From the NCBI GenBank assembly GCA_016714225.1, contig JADJNS010000014.1, forward strand, positions 124,001-188,000: a DNA stretch of 64,000 bases. The letters run 5' to 3'. Positions 53,880 to 62,190 of this stretch are shown here, one piece after another (the first letter of the stretch is position 1; every line of letters starts with the position of its first letter). Origin of the DNA: Archangiaceae bacterium (GTDB taxonomy: Bacteria > Myxococcota > Myxococcia > Myxococcales > Myxococcaceae). The notes beneath the pieces are model-generated. The model had not been told where the DNA came from. It searched no databases and saw only the letters and a program-made list of their open reading frames with translations. Position numbers and translations under genes: made by a program.

Positions 53880-54698
53880 CTAGAGTTGCGTCATCAGCTC
53901 GATGAGCTGGTGATCGTTCGCCTTCGCCGCCGCCGAGACCACCAGCGTCTGCAGCACGTCTTCGAGCTTGTCGCGGTGCCCGCTCTCGCACGGAGCGCCG
54001 CGCTGCAGGCTCTGCCACTTGTCGCGCGCCCAGGTCGACAGCCCGGCCGAGGTGAGCTTGCCCGAGAGGCGCTCGGCGATCTTCTCGCGCACCATCGCCC
54101 GGGTCAGCCCCACCGACTCGGCGTCGACCTTGGCGGTGTTGCCCTCGACCGCGCGGCCCAGGGTCTTCTTGCCGCCGCCGGCGTTGGCCGGCACCGGGCG
54201 CCCGGCGGTCTTGCGGCCCAGCGACTTCTTCACCACCTCGTCTTTGGGCAGCTCGCCGGTGACGTCGTCGTCGACGACGGGAATGTTCATGCCGGTGGCG
54301 CGGCCCTGGTCGGCGCGCAGCTCGAGGGCCATCGCCTCGAGCGCGTCGACGTAGGCGTCTTCGCCGCGCACCGTCTCGAGCACCGCGCCCTCGAGCGCCG
54401 AGCGCGCCTTGCTCTTCTTGTCGGTCACCACCTCGATGGCCGGCCGCTTCACCAAGAGCAGCGCCTCGGCCAGCACCGCCGCGGTCGGCGCCAGCTTCGC
54501 CGCGTTCACGATGACGCCCGAGACCTTGGTGCGCTCGGCGTGCAGCGCGTCGACCAGCGCCCCTTCGGAGTTTGCCTGAAAGGTCTTCAGGTCGATGCCC
54601 AGCTTCCGGGCGCGCTGCTCGAGCTCGGCGTCGAGCTCGGCGAGGTCGAACAGCAGGTTGAGATTGGGGCCGTGGAGCAGCAAAACGCGCGAAGGCAT
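53880..54698 (-). CDS. AroQ-like protein lacking the dehydroquinase active site, with extra C-terminal domain
   Basis: The 272-residue protein begins like type II 3-dehydroquinate dehydratase (VLLLHGPNLNLL, then QANSEGALVDAL, GVIVNAA, PAIEV), so the flavodoxin-like fold is probably retained over residues 1-128. The lid segment GTREPxxYG with the catalytic Tyr and Arg is missing (NLLFDLAELD), the catalytic His of the NPGAYTHT motif is absent (NAAKLAPTAA), and the EVHLSN/REPFR residues are replaced (EVVTDKKSKARS). It is therefore unlikely to be a working shikimate-pathway enzyme. A linker and an unrecognised helical domain (about 185-272, LTRAMVREKIAERLSGK) follow. It lies between fmt and rsmB, suggesting a translation- or RNA-related role (inference). 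Confidence 0.8.
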   Translation of the reverse strand: MPSRVLLLHGPNLNLLFDLAELDAELEQRARKLGIDLKTFQANSEGALVDALHAERTKVSGVIVNAAKLAPTAAVLAEALLLVKRPAIEVVTDKKSKARSALEGAVLETVRGEDAYVDALEAMALELRADQGRATGMNIPVVDDDVTGELPKDEVVKKSLGRKTAGRPVPANAGGGKKTLGRAVEGNTAKVDAESVGLTRAMVREKIAERLSGKLTSAGLSTWARDKWQSLQRGAPCESGHRDKLEDVLQTLVVSAAAKANDHQLIELMTQL

Positions 54699-54712
54699 CG
54701 TTCGAAGGCACC

Positions 54713-55639
54713 TTAGCTGAAGGGCGCCGTGCCCAGGTCGAGCTTGCGCGAAGAGAGAAAGCCCGCCGCGTTCATCGCGCGCTTGCCCTCGGGCTGCAGC
54801 TGGGTGACCACCAGGCTGCCCTCGGCGCACGCCAGCTCGAGGCCGTCTGGGCCCGCGCTCAAGACCTCGCCCGGCTTGCCGCTGCCCGAGCCCACCCTCA
54901 CCGCCAGCAGCTTGAGGCCCTGGCCCTGGTACGTGGTGTACAGGCCGGGCCAGGGGGTGAAGCCGCGCAGGCGGCGCTCGAGCTCGACGGCGGGGCGGGT
55001 GAAGTCGAGGCGGCCGTCTTCTTTCTTCAGCATCGGCGCCATCACCACGCCCTCGGTGGGCTGGGCCTCGAGCGGGCGCTGCCCCGCCAGGTAGGGGCCC
55101 ACGTTCTCGGTGAGCAGCCGGGCGCCGAGCACCGCCAGCTTGTCGTAGAGCGTCGGCGAGGTCTCGTCGGGCGCGATGGGCACCTCGCCGCGCGCGATGA
55201 CGGGGCCGGTGTCCATGCCGGCGTCCATCTTCATCAGGCACACGCCGGTCTTGGCGTCACCGCTGGCGATGGCCCATTGAATCGGCGCGGCGCCACGAAA
55301 GCGCGGCAACAGCGAGCCGTGCACGTTGAGACAGCCGTGGCGCGGCGTGTCGAGCACGTCTTGCGGCAGAATCTTGCCGTACGCCGCGACGATGGCGACG
55401 TCGGCGTCGAGGGCCTGCAGCTCTCGCGCGAACGGGGTGCCGCGAAGCTTCACCGGCTGCAGCACCGGCACGTTCTTCTCGAGCGCGAGCGCCTTCACCG
55501 GCGAGGCGCTCACCTCTTGCCCGCGGCCGCGCGGCTTGTCGGGCTGGGTGACCACCGCCACCACCTCTCCGAGCGCGAAGCAGGCGCGCAGCTGTACCGC
55601 GGCGAACTCGGGGGTCCCCATGAACACGATGCGCGGCAC
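54713..55639 (-). CDS. fmt: Methionyl-tRNA formyltransferase
   Basis: The 308-residue enzyme formylates initiator Met-tRNA using 10-formyl-tetrahydrofolate. It has the family opening IVFMGTPEFA, the catalytic block NVHGSLLPRFRGAAPIQ (Asn105, His107) and MDAGMDTGPV (Asp143), and the C-terminal OB-like domain with GFTPWPGLYT. The length is usual. It starts with GTG. It is first in the fmt / AroQ-like / rsmB operon, 14 bases upstream of the AroQ-like gene, and is divergent from the HEAT-repeat lipoprotein gene. Confidence 0.96.
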   Translation of the reverse strand: MPRIVFMGTPEFAAVQLRACFALGEVVAVVTQPDKPRGRGQEVSASPVKALALEKNVPVLQPVKLRGTPFARELQALDADVAIVAAYGKILPQDVLDTPRHGCLNVHGSLLPRFRGAAPIQWAIASGDAKTGVCLMKMDAGMDTGPVIARGEVPIAPDETSPTLYDKLAVLGARLLTENVGPYLAGQRPLEAQPTEGVVMAPMLKKEDGRLDFTRPAVELERRLRGFTPWPGLYTTYQGQGLKLLAVRVGSGSGKPGEVLSAGPDGLELACAEGSLVVTQLQPEGKRAMNAAGFLSSRKLDLGTAPFS

Positions 55640-55710
55640 AGCGCGGCTTCGTAGGTTGAGCGCCCTCGCCGCGCAACCCTCACCGTGGGCGCCACGCCGC
55701 GCGCTTTACG

Positions 55711-55740
55711 TTGACGCTCGTGGGGACGCGTGGCCTATTG
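55711..55740 (+). promoter_or_regulatory. Candidate promoter for the HEAT-repeat lipoprotein gene
   Basis: TTGACG (55711-55716) matches the -35 consensus in five of six positions and is followed 17-18 bases later by a poor -10 (CCTATT/CTATTG, 55734-55740). Initiation six or seven bases on would fall at or next to the ATG at 55747, implying a leaderless or nearly leaderless mRNA. No ribosome site precedes that ATG. Evidence is by eye only. Confidence 0.3.
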
Positions 55741-55746
55741 CCGCGC

Positions 55747-57344
55747 ATGAAACGGTCAACTTCGGGGGTCTTGCTGCTGCTGTTGCTCGCCGTCTCGGCC
55801 TGTAAGGGAGACCCGACCAAGCCTGAGTACTGGGACAAGGCGATCGGCGGCGCGAAGAGCAAGAAAGACAAGCTGCGCAAGCTCGACGACCTGCGCTCTC
55901 TGAAGACCCTCGACAAGTCGTTCGTGCCGATGCTGCACAAGCGGCTGGCCGAAGAGAAGGGCCCCGACATCAAGGGCAAGGTCGCCCAGATTCTCGGCGA
56001 GCTCAAAGACCCCTCGTCGGTCGACCCGCTGACCGACGCCATCGACTGGACGGCGGCCGAGGGCGACTCGAAGGGCATGAACAAGGAGATCGCCATCGCG
56101 CTGGGCAACATCGCCGACCCCAAGGCGGCGCCGGCGCTGCTCAAGTGCCTCAACCTCAAAGACAACTACACCGTCATCGCCGCCATCGAAGGCCTGGGCC
56201 AGATGCGCGCCAAAAAGAAGCGGTCGACCCGCTGGTGAAGTTCGCCCGCGACGAGAACACCGAGCCGTTCTTGTCGAAGAAGGCGATTCAGGCGCTGGGC
56301 GACGTCGGCGACCCGAAGGCCGCCGAGGCGCTGGTCGACATGATGTTCAAGGAGCGCCGCGGCGTGTCGTTCTACGTCGAGTCGAGCTACGCGCTGTACC
56401 AGATTGGCGACTCGGTCTCGCCGCTGCTGCTGCCGGTGCTCGAGGGCACCGACAAAGAGCGCTTCAAGTGGGCCGAGAAGAACAACATTCTGGCGCCGGC
56501 GCTGACCGCCAAGGCGGCGCAGGTGCTGGGCGACCTGCACGACCTGAAGGCCGAGAAGGGCCTGCTCGCCGCGCTCAAGTTCAACAACGAGATGCTCGAC
56601 ATCAAGCTGTTCGTGCGCATGCGCGCCGCCGACGCGCTGGGCCGGCTGCGCAGCGCGGCGGGCGCCAAGGCGCTGGCCGACATGCTCGACGAAGAAGAAG
56701 GCAACGCGCGCGAAGAGTACGTGCGCGCGCTCACCCGCATCGGCGGCCGCGACGCGATTCCCAACCTCATCAAGACCGGCAGCAAGGGCAGCTGGGACGC
56801 GCGCCAGGAGTCGATGAAGGGCGTGGCGATGCTGGGCGACGACCGCGAGCTGTCGGTGTTCAACAAGTGGGCGGAGGACGAGCCCAAGGCGTTCGCCGCC
56901 GAGTGCAAGGCCGACGACGGGGTGAAGGGCTGCGCCGACGTGAACAAGGCGGTGCAGGAGCACACCGACAAGATCGCCAAGTGGCGCAAGATTCTCGACG
57001 CCGCGAAAGACTGCAAGAGCGACGCGCCCTGCTGGGCGAAGAAGCTCTCTGACGGTCACGAAGGGGTGCGCGCGCGCGCCGCGTACGAGGTGGGGCGAGC
57101 CAAGAACCCCGCGCTGGTCGCCGAGATGATGAAGCACCTCACTGAAGAGAACCTCGACACCCGCCTCGCCATCATCCAGGGCATCGACTGGCTGGTGCAC
57201 GACGGCAAGGAAGCCGGCAAGGCCGCTCAAGCAGAGCTGCCCAAGCTCGAGGCGCAGATCGCCGACGAGAAGGGCAAGACCCAGTTCATGAAGGTCAACG
57301 AAGACCTTCGCCGCCTCGCGGTGAAGATTCGCCGCTCGGCATGA
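55747..57344 (+). pseudogene. HEAT-repeat lipoprotein interrupted by a one-base frameshift
   Basis: The first part starts MKRSTSGVLLLLLLAVSACKGD, a signal with lipobox VSAC. It continues as HEAT-like repeats (VAQILGELKDPSSVDPLTDA, IALGNIADPKAAPALLKC) until a stop at 56238 in frame one. The same repeat pattern resumes in the -1 frame from about 56217 (EAVDPLVKFA, IQALGDVGDPKAAEALVDMM) and runs to 57344. The switch falls at an A5 run (56212-56216, GCC AAA AAG AAG): one more A would give a continuous protein of about 532 residues. Explanations are a sequencing or assembly error, a real disabling mutation, or -1 programmed slippage on C-AAA-AAG, which is only partly canonical. Four bases overlap the next gene, consistent with a formerly intact operon. 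Confidence 0.8.
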
Positions 57345-57568
57345 TGCGCATCGCCGGCGTGGTGCTCAACCTCTTGGGAGTGCTCTCGCTGTGGTTCGGC
57401 GGAGTGCCCTACAAGACCCGCGAGACGGTGCTCGACATCGGGCCGCTCAAGGCCACCACCGAGGTCGAGAAGAAGGCCGAGATACCGCCTCCCATCGGCG
57501 CGGGCCTGGTCGGCGGCGGCACGGTGCTGCTGCTGCTCGCGGGCCTGGGCTCGCGCAAGCGCAGCTGA
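57341..57568 (+). CDS. Small two-helix membrane protein
   Basis: The 75-residue protein has two hydrophobic segments (about 3-20 and 51-68) around a short charged loop (KTRETVLDIGPLKATTEVEKK), ending in a basic tail RKRS. The loop resembles small bacterial DUF3185-like membrane proteins; this is a loose resemblance. The ATG overlaps the stop of the HEAT lipoprotein gene by four bases, with a second ATG immediately following. The function is unknown. It converges with the glycosyltransferase operon and ends one base before its stop codon. Confidence 0.7.
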   Translation: MMRIAGVVLNLLGVLSLWFGGVPYKTRETVLDIGPLKATTEVEKKAEIPPPIGAGLVGGGTVLLLLAGLGSRKRS

Positions 57569-57569
57569 C

Positions 57570-59831
57570 TCACGGCCCGACGCGGCTCAGCGTCACCGCG
57601 CGGGCCGGGTCGTTGAACCTCGGGCCCGGCGCGTCGGGGTAGACCACCGTGCGGTGGTGCAGCGCCTGCCCGGGCCAGCGCGCCACCTCGGTGAGCGCTG
57701 CGCGAGAGAGAAAGGCGTCGCAGCCCGGCCTGGGCACGGCGCCCACTCCGTCGAGGCAGTAGTGGCCGAAGAAGAAGTACCGGCAGCCGGCGGCCGGCTC
57801 TGCTGCCGCCGAGACGCCGGTCAGCTTCGGCACGGCATGGCCTCGCGAGGCGAGCACGGCGGCGTGGCCGGTGTACAGCTCGAGCACCGAGACCCCGTAG
57901 CCCGAGGCGCGCGTCTCGAGCTCGTCGTCGGGCACCACCAGCTCGCACTCGGCGGGCACCTCGAGCAGCGCCTGCTCGAACGCGGCGAGCTCTTGGGTCG
58001 GGCGGTAGGTGCGGCGCAGGTACGCGCGCTGCCGAAGCGGAGCGCTCAGCACCAACAGCACCCCCGCCGCCGCGAGCACGCGCCGCACCCTCGGCCGGGG
58101 CACGCGGGCCAGCGCGCGCTCGAGCCCGTTCGCCGCGCCCACCGCCAGCCACACCCAGGCCCACGAGCCGTAGCGCAGCGTCTCTTGCCAGGTGTCGGTG
58201 ACGTCGAAGTCGAGCCGCATCGCGGGCAGCAGCCCGGCGCCGAACGCGAGCAGCACCACCGGGCGGGCGCGCCTGGGCAGGGTGGCCAGGCCCCACGGCG
58301 CGAGCGCCCACAACCAGAACGGCAGCACCCGCTCGTCGAAGAGAAAGCGCGCCCACGGCGGGTGGAGCAGCGCGGCGAGCGTCCACGCTCCCTGGGTGGG
58401 CGGCAGGCTGGTGCCGCGCAGCGCGACCAGCGCGCAGGCCCACACCAGGGCCGCGCGCGCCGCGGCCGACAGCGCCGCGCGCCGGCCGGCCATGCGCAGC
58501 ACCAGCAGCGCGACCGGCACCAGCCCCAGCACCGCCTCGGGGCGCACCCAGACCAACAGGCCGCCCACGCCCAGCCCCGCGGCGAGCAACGCGCCGAGGT
58601 TCAGCCTCAGCCCGAGCGACACCAGAGCGAGGCTCGACAGCGCGAAGGTGATGGCGCCGCCGAGCTCGAGGTCACTGCTGTACAGCGCCGCGTGCAGCGG
58701 CCAGCACGCCAGCATCAGCCCGGCGAGCACCGCCACCGGTCGCTTGAGGCCCAGCCCGCGGCAGGCCAGGGTGAGCGCGGGCGCGGCGAGCGTGTTGAAC
58801 GCGGTCGCCCACCGCGCGTACTCGAGCAGGGTGAGCGGCTCTGCGGCCCACAGCGAGGCGAGCAGCCCCAGGGCGGCGAAGCCGGCGCCGCCGTTCAAGC
58901 GGGTGTAGCCGCTGCCTCCGTCGGTGAGCACGTTGGGCTGGGTGAGGGCGAGGCGCACCACCGCGCTCACCGCCAAGACTCCCAGCGCCTGCGCGGCCAG
59001 GCCGAGGGTGGCGCGGCGGCGCGCGCGGCCCCACCCCAGCTGCGGAGCAGCGAGCACCGCCCAGCCGACCGCGACGCACAGCGCCAGCGCGACGAGCTGC
59101 GCCTCGCGGCGGGGGTCGACCCCGTGCGGCGCGAGCGCGGCGGCCGCCAGGCCCAGGCCGCCGAGCGCGGCCAGCACCGCGCGGCGCAGCCACGGGCGGC
59201 CGCGGGGCGGCTCGAACGCGCCCACCACACAGCCGAGCGCCCACGACACCGCGAGCGGTCGGGTGACCTCGAGAGTGAAGAGCGCGGCGGCTCCACCCGC
59301 TGCCAGCGCGCCGAGCAGCACCGCGCGCGCCACCCGCGCCCTCACCGCCGCAGCCAGCACCAGCGCGAGAAAGCCGAGCACCGCGAGCGGGGCCCCGCGC
59401 GTCACCCACCGCCGCGGCGAGGGTGCCGGTGGAGGAGCGCTCACCACCACCGGCTCGACCCGCTCGCGAACGGGCAGCACGGCGCGCGCGAGGTTCTCTT
59501 GCAGCGCGCGCGCGAGCGCCTCGGCGGCGGCCCGGGCGGGCGGCTCGAGCTGCTCAAGCGCGGGCGCGGCCGACACCACCCCGCCCGTGCTCGTGGGCGT
59601 GACGGTGAGCGTGCACACCGGCTGCTTCGCCGCGCTCCACACCACCCACTCGAGGTGATCGCGCTCGATGCGCACGTCGCCGAGCCGAAAGTCGCCCTCG
59701 AGCGTGCCGCCCAAGGTGAACGGCGCGGCGAGCGCGAGAATCTCGGTCTCGTGACCGGGCTCGAAGACCTTCGGGCCCGCAGCGGCAGCGAGCGAGCAGC
59801 AGAGCGCCAGCAGCGGCGCCCGAGCGCTCAA
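57570..59831 (-). CDS. Polytopic GT-C-like glycosyltransferase-type membrane protein
   Basis: The 753-residue protein starts at a probable TTG overlapping the upstream GT2 stop (TTGA), giving a signal-like N-terminus (LSARAPLLALCCSLAAAAG). A periplasmic region (about 20-180) precedes a long hydrophobic part (about 185-590) with ten or more membrane helices rich in Ala/Leu/Val, then a soluble C-terminal domain (about 600-753, with QELAAFEQALLEVP and FFFGHYCLDG). The layout is that of GT-C enzymes using polyprenyl-phosphate sugars (ArnT/PMT-like), although the usual DD/DE motif after the first helix cannot be located with certainty. The adjacent GT2 enzyme could make its lipid-linked sugar donor. 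The acceptor is unknown. Confidence 0.75.
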   Translation of the reverse strand: MSARAPLLALCCSLAAAAGPKVFEPGHETEILALAAPFTLGGTLEGDFRLGDVRIERDHLEWVVWSAAKQPVCTLTVTPTSTGGVVSAAPALEQLEPPARAAAEALARALQENLARAVLPVRERVEPVVVSAPPPAPSPRRWVTRGAPLAVLGFLALVLAAAVRARVARAVLLGALAAGGAAALFTLEVTRPLAVSWALGCVVGAFEPPRGRPWLRRAVLAALGGLGLAAAALAPHGVDPRREAQLVALALCVAVGWAVLAAPQLGWGRARRRATLGLAAQALGVLAVSAVVRLALTQPNVLTDGGSGYTRLNGGAGFAALGLLASLWAAEPLTLLEYARWATAFNTLAAPALTLACRGLGLKRPVAVLAGLMLACWPLHAALYSSDLELGGAITFALSSLALVSLGLRLNLGALLAAGLGVGGLLVWVRPEAVLGLVPVALLVLRMAGRRAALSAAARAALVWACALVALRGTSLPPTQGAWTLAALLHPPWARFLFDERVLPFWLWALAPWGLATLPRRARPVVLLAFGAGLLPAMRLDFDVTDTWQETLRYGSWAWVWLAVGAANGLERALARVPRPRVRRVLAAAGVLLVLSAPLRQRAYLRRTYRPTQELAAFEQALLEVPAECELVVPDDELETRASGYGVSVLELYTGHAAVLASRGHAVPKLTGVSAAAEPAAGCRYFFFGHYCLDGVGAVPRPGCDAFLSRAALTEVARWPGQALHHRTVVYPDAPGPRFNDPARAVTLSRVGP

Positions 59832-60700
59832 CGGGTGCTCCGGTCGGCCCCCAGCACCACCACCGCGAGCATGCCGAGCGCGAAGACGATGACCGAGGTC
59901 AGCAGCACCACCGTGCCGAACATCGCCGGCAGCGCGGTGAACGCGCTCGCCACCAGCAGCCCCGTGCCGAGGGCGCCCAGCGGCGCCGCCACCACCAAGA
60001 ACAGCTTGAGCGGGTTGTGCTCGAGCACCACCTCGACCAGGGTCTGCCCCACCCGCAGCGAGTCGCGAATCAGCCGCACCTTCGAGCGGCCGATGCGCGG
60101 GCGGTACTCGATGGGGTGGTAGAGAATGAAGCGCCCGCCCAGGGTGAGAATGAGGGTGAGCGTGGTGGTGAAGCTGAACGCGCGAGGCAGCCGGGGCAGC
60201 AGCGGCATCACGTCGCGGCGGCGGAAGAGGCGAAAGCCCGAGTTGGGGTCGGGAATCCAACTTCCGGTGACGAAGCTGGTGAGGAGCAGAAACGCGGTGC
60301 GCATCGGCGAGAGCAGCAGCGAGCGCAGGTAGTTCGGCCCGGTGCGGCGGCCAATCACCATGTCGAAGCGCGCCATCGCCTCGACCATCGCGGGCAGCTC
60401 TTCGACCGGGTAGGTGCCGTCGGCGTCGCAGATGGCGACCAGGTCGTGGGTGGCGAGCCCCAGGCCGGTCTTGAGCGAGTGCCCGTACCCGGCGCGCACC
60501 GGGTGCGAGGCGACCGTGACCTGGGCGCGCCGGGCCACCTCGGCGGTGCCGTCGGTCGAGCCGTCGTCGACCACGATGATTTCCAGCGGCAGCCCCAGCG
60601 GCTCGACGGCCTGGCGCAGCGCCTGCACCGTCGACTCGATGGCCGGCGCCTCGTCGTGCGCCGGCACGATGACGCTGAGGCCCTCGGGGGCCGCGCTCAC
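59828..60700 (-). CDS. GT2 polyprenyl-phosphate glycosyltransferase (DPM/GtrB-like)
   Basis: The 290-residue protein has a GT-A domain with LSVIVPAHDEAPAI, IIVVDDGSTDGT, the catalytic-region CDADGTYP and NSGFRLFRR, then two C-terminal membrane helices (about 235-255 and 262-284). This matches dolichyl/undecaprenyl-phosphate glucosyl- or mannosyltransferases such as GtrB and ArnC, which load a sugar onto the lipid carrier for later transfer by a GT-C enzyme. It starts with GTG overlapping the radical SAM stop by four bases and overlaps the GT-C-like gene by four bases, so the three genes form one tightly coupled operon. Confidence 0.92.
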   Translation of the reverse strand: MSAAPEGLSVIVPAHDEAPAIESTVQALRQAVEPLGLPLEIIVVDDGSTDGTAEVARRAQVTVASHPVRAGYGHSLKTGLGLATHDLVAICDADGTYPVEELPAMVEAMARFDMVIGRRTGPNYLRSLLLSPMRTAFLLLTSFVTGSWIPDPNSGFRLFRRRDVMPLLPRLPRAFSFTTTLTLILTLGGRFILYHPIEYRPRIGRSKVRLIRDSLRVGQTLVEVVLEHNPLKLFLVVAAPLGALGTGLLVASAFTALPAMFGTVVLLTSVIVFALGMLAVVVLGADRSTR

Positions 60701-62070
60701 GCGCGCGCCTCGGCCAGGTTGCGCAGCACCCCTACGCCCTGGCGCGCCAGCGTCGAGAGCGGCGTCACCCGCACCAGCCGGGCCAGCTGCCGGGGGCGGA
60801 AGTAGAACTGCAGCACCGCGCGGCGGAAGAACCGAGACAGCTCGCGGCTGCTGACCTGCGCGAAGCCCTGAGCGGCGCGACTCACGTCTTGCTCGGCGAA
60901 GTCGTCTTCGGCGAGGCGACCGGCGGCGGCGAGCGCGTCGCGCATCGGGGTGCCCAGCCGCGGCGCGTAGAGGTTGAACGACGCGTAGTCGAGCGGCATC
61001 GCGCAGGCGAAGTCGAGCGTGCGCTGCAGCTCGGCCGAGGTCTCGTCGGGCGAGCCGAGCACGAAGTGGCCACACACCCGCACGCCGGCGCCGCGGGCGG
61101 CCTCGAGCAGGGTGCGGGTGCGGCCCAACACCAGCTTCTTGCCCAGCCGCGCCGAGACGCCGGCGTCTCCGGTCTCGAGCCCGCACAAGATGAGGTCGCA
61201 GCCGGCGCGGCGCATCTTCTCGAGCAGCTCGGGCTCGAGCACGTCGAGGCGGCACTCGGCGCTCCAGGTGAGCCGCACCCGCGCGGCCACGATGGCGTCG
61301 CACAGCGCGTGGGCGCGCGCGCGGGTGGGGCCGAAGGTGAAGTCGCGCAGGTAGAACTGGGTGAGCCCGAGCGCCTCGAGGTGGCGGAGCTCGGCGACCA
61401 CCGCGTCGAGCGGGCGCAGCCCCGAGGCCAGGTTGCGCGACGGGCAGAAGGTGCACGGAAAGGGGCAGCCGTGGTTGGTGAGCACCGAGGTCGAGCGCTC
61501 CCACCGGTCGAAGGGCATGCGGTAGCGGTGCAGCGGGAAGAGCGCGTGCTGTGGCAGCCCGTACTCGAGCGGGCCCGAGACGACCGGCCGCACGTCGGCG
61601 CCGCCCGCGGTGCGCAGCGCCACCGAGGTGACCTGCGCCGTCTCGCCCGCGGCCAGCCGCCGCAGCGTCGGGTCGGTGAAGTTCTGCACCAGGCCGTCGA
61701 AGCTCTCGGTGCGGGCGAGGGTGCGGGCGGGCTCGAAGGCGGCCACGTCGCCCAGCGCGTAGATGCGCGCGCCGGTCGCGGCCTTGAGCTCTGAGAGAAA
61801 CGCGTCGTCGTGGGCGAGCGTCACCGCCGCGGTGAGGGTGAAGACCACCTCGGGCGCGGCGGCGGTGGCGCGCTCGAGCGCCTGGGCGCGGGTGAGCGGC
61901 TCGGCGGCCGCGTCGAGCACGCGCACGTCGTGGTCGCGCAGCAGGCCCGAGAGCACCAGCAGGTCGATGGGCGCCCAGTAGTAGTCGGCCTTGGTGGTCT
62001 CTCCGCAGGCGTAGTCGCGCAGCACGGCGCGCCCCGGGCACGGTGGATTGAGGAGGAGGACGCGCGCCAC
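60697..62070 (-). CDS. B12-binding-type radical SAM protein
   Basis: The 457-residue protein has an N-terminal Rossmann-like region (1-140; ARVLLLNPPCPG, GLLRDHDVRVLDAA) as in cobalamin-binding radical SAM enzymes, although a DxHxxG motif is not seen. The radical SAM core has GCPFPCTFCP (Cys202, Cys206, Cys209, CX3CX2C), GLETGDAGV and GHFVLGSPDET. It could methylate or rearrange a lipid or sugar. Enzymes of this class act in hopanoid, bacteriochlorophyll and natural product pathways, but the substrate is not evident. It is first in an operon with two glycosyltransferases, suggesting modification of a lipid-linked glycan or glycolipid (inference). It is divergent from the desaturase gene. Confidence 0.9.
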   Translation of the reverse strand: MARVLLLNPPCPGRAVLRDYACGETTKADYYWAPIDLLVLSGLLRDHDVRVLDAAAEPLTRAQALERATAAAPEVVFTLTAAVTLAHDDAFLSELKAATGARIYALGDVAAFEPARTLARTESFDGLVQNFTDPTLRRLAAGETAQVTSVALRTAGGADVRPVVSGPLEYGLPQHALFPLHRYRMPFDRWERSTSVLTNHGCPFPCTFCPSRNLASGLRPLDAVVAELRHLEALGLTQFYLRDFTFGPTRARAHALCDAIVAARVRLTWSAECRLDVLEPELLEKMRRAGCDLILCGLETGDAGVSARLGKKLVLGRTRTLLEAARGAGVRVCGHFVLGSPDETSAELQRTLDFACAMPLDYASFNLYAPRLGTPMRDALAAAGRLAEDDFAEQDVSRAAQGFAQVSSRELSRFFRRAVLQFYFRPRQLARLVRVTPLSTLARQGVGVLRNLAEARA

Positions 62071-62190
62071 TGCCGCAAACCAGACCAGCGGGGTTCCCTC
62101 CGGTCAAGGAATGCGAGAGCGCGCCTTCTGCCGGGGCGTATGACTTCCGGCACATTCGCGCGAGGCGCGCGGTCTCTACCTTGGCGGGCC

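Noticed and set aside
56145..57344. The second part of the HEAT lipoprotein as an independent gene starting at 56145
   Set aside because: Its first 20 or so residues are out-of-frame translation of the upstream repeat region. Repeat periodicity shows it is the continuation of the first part.
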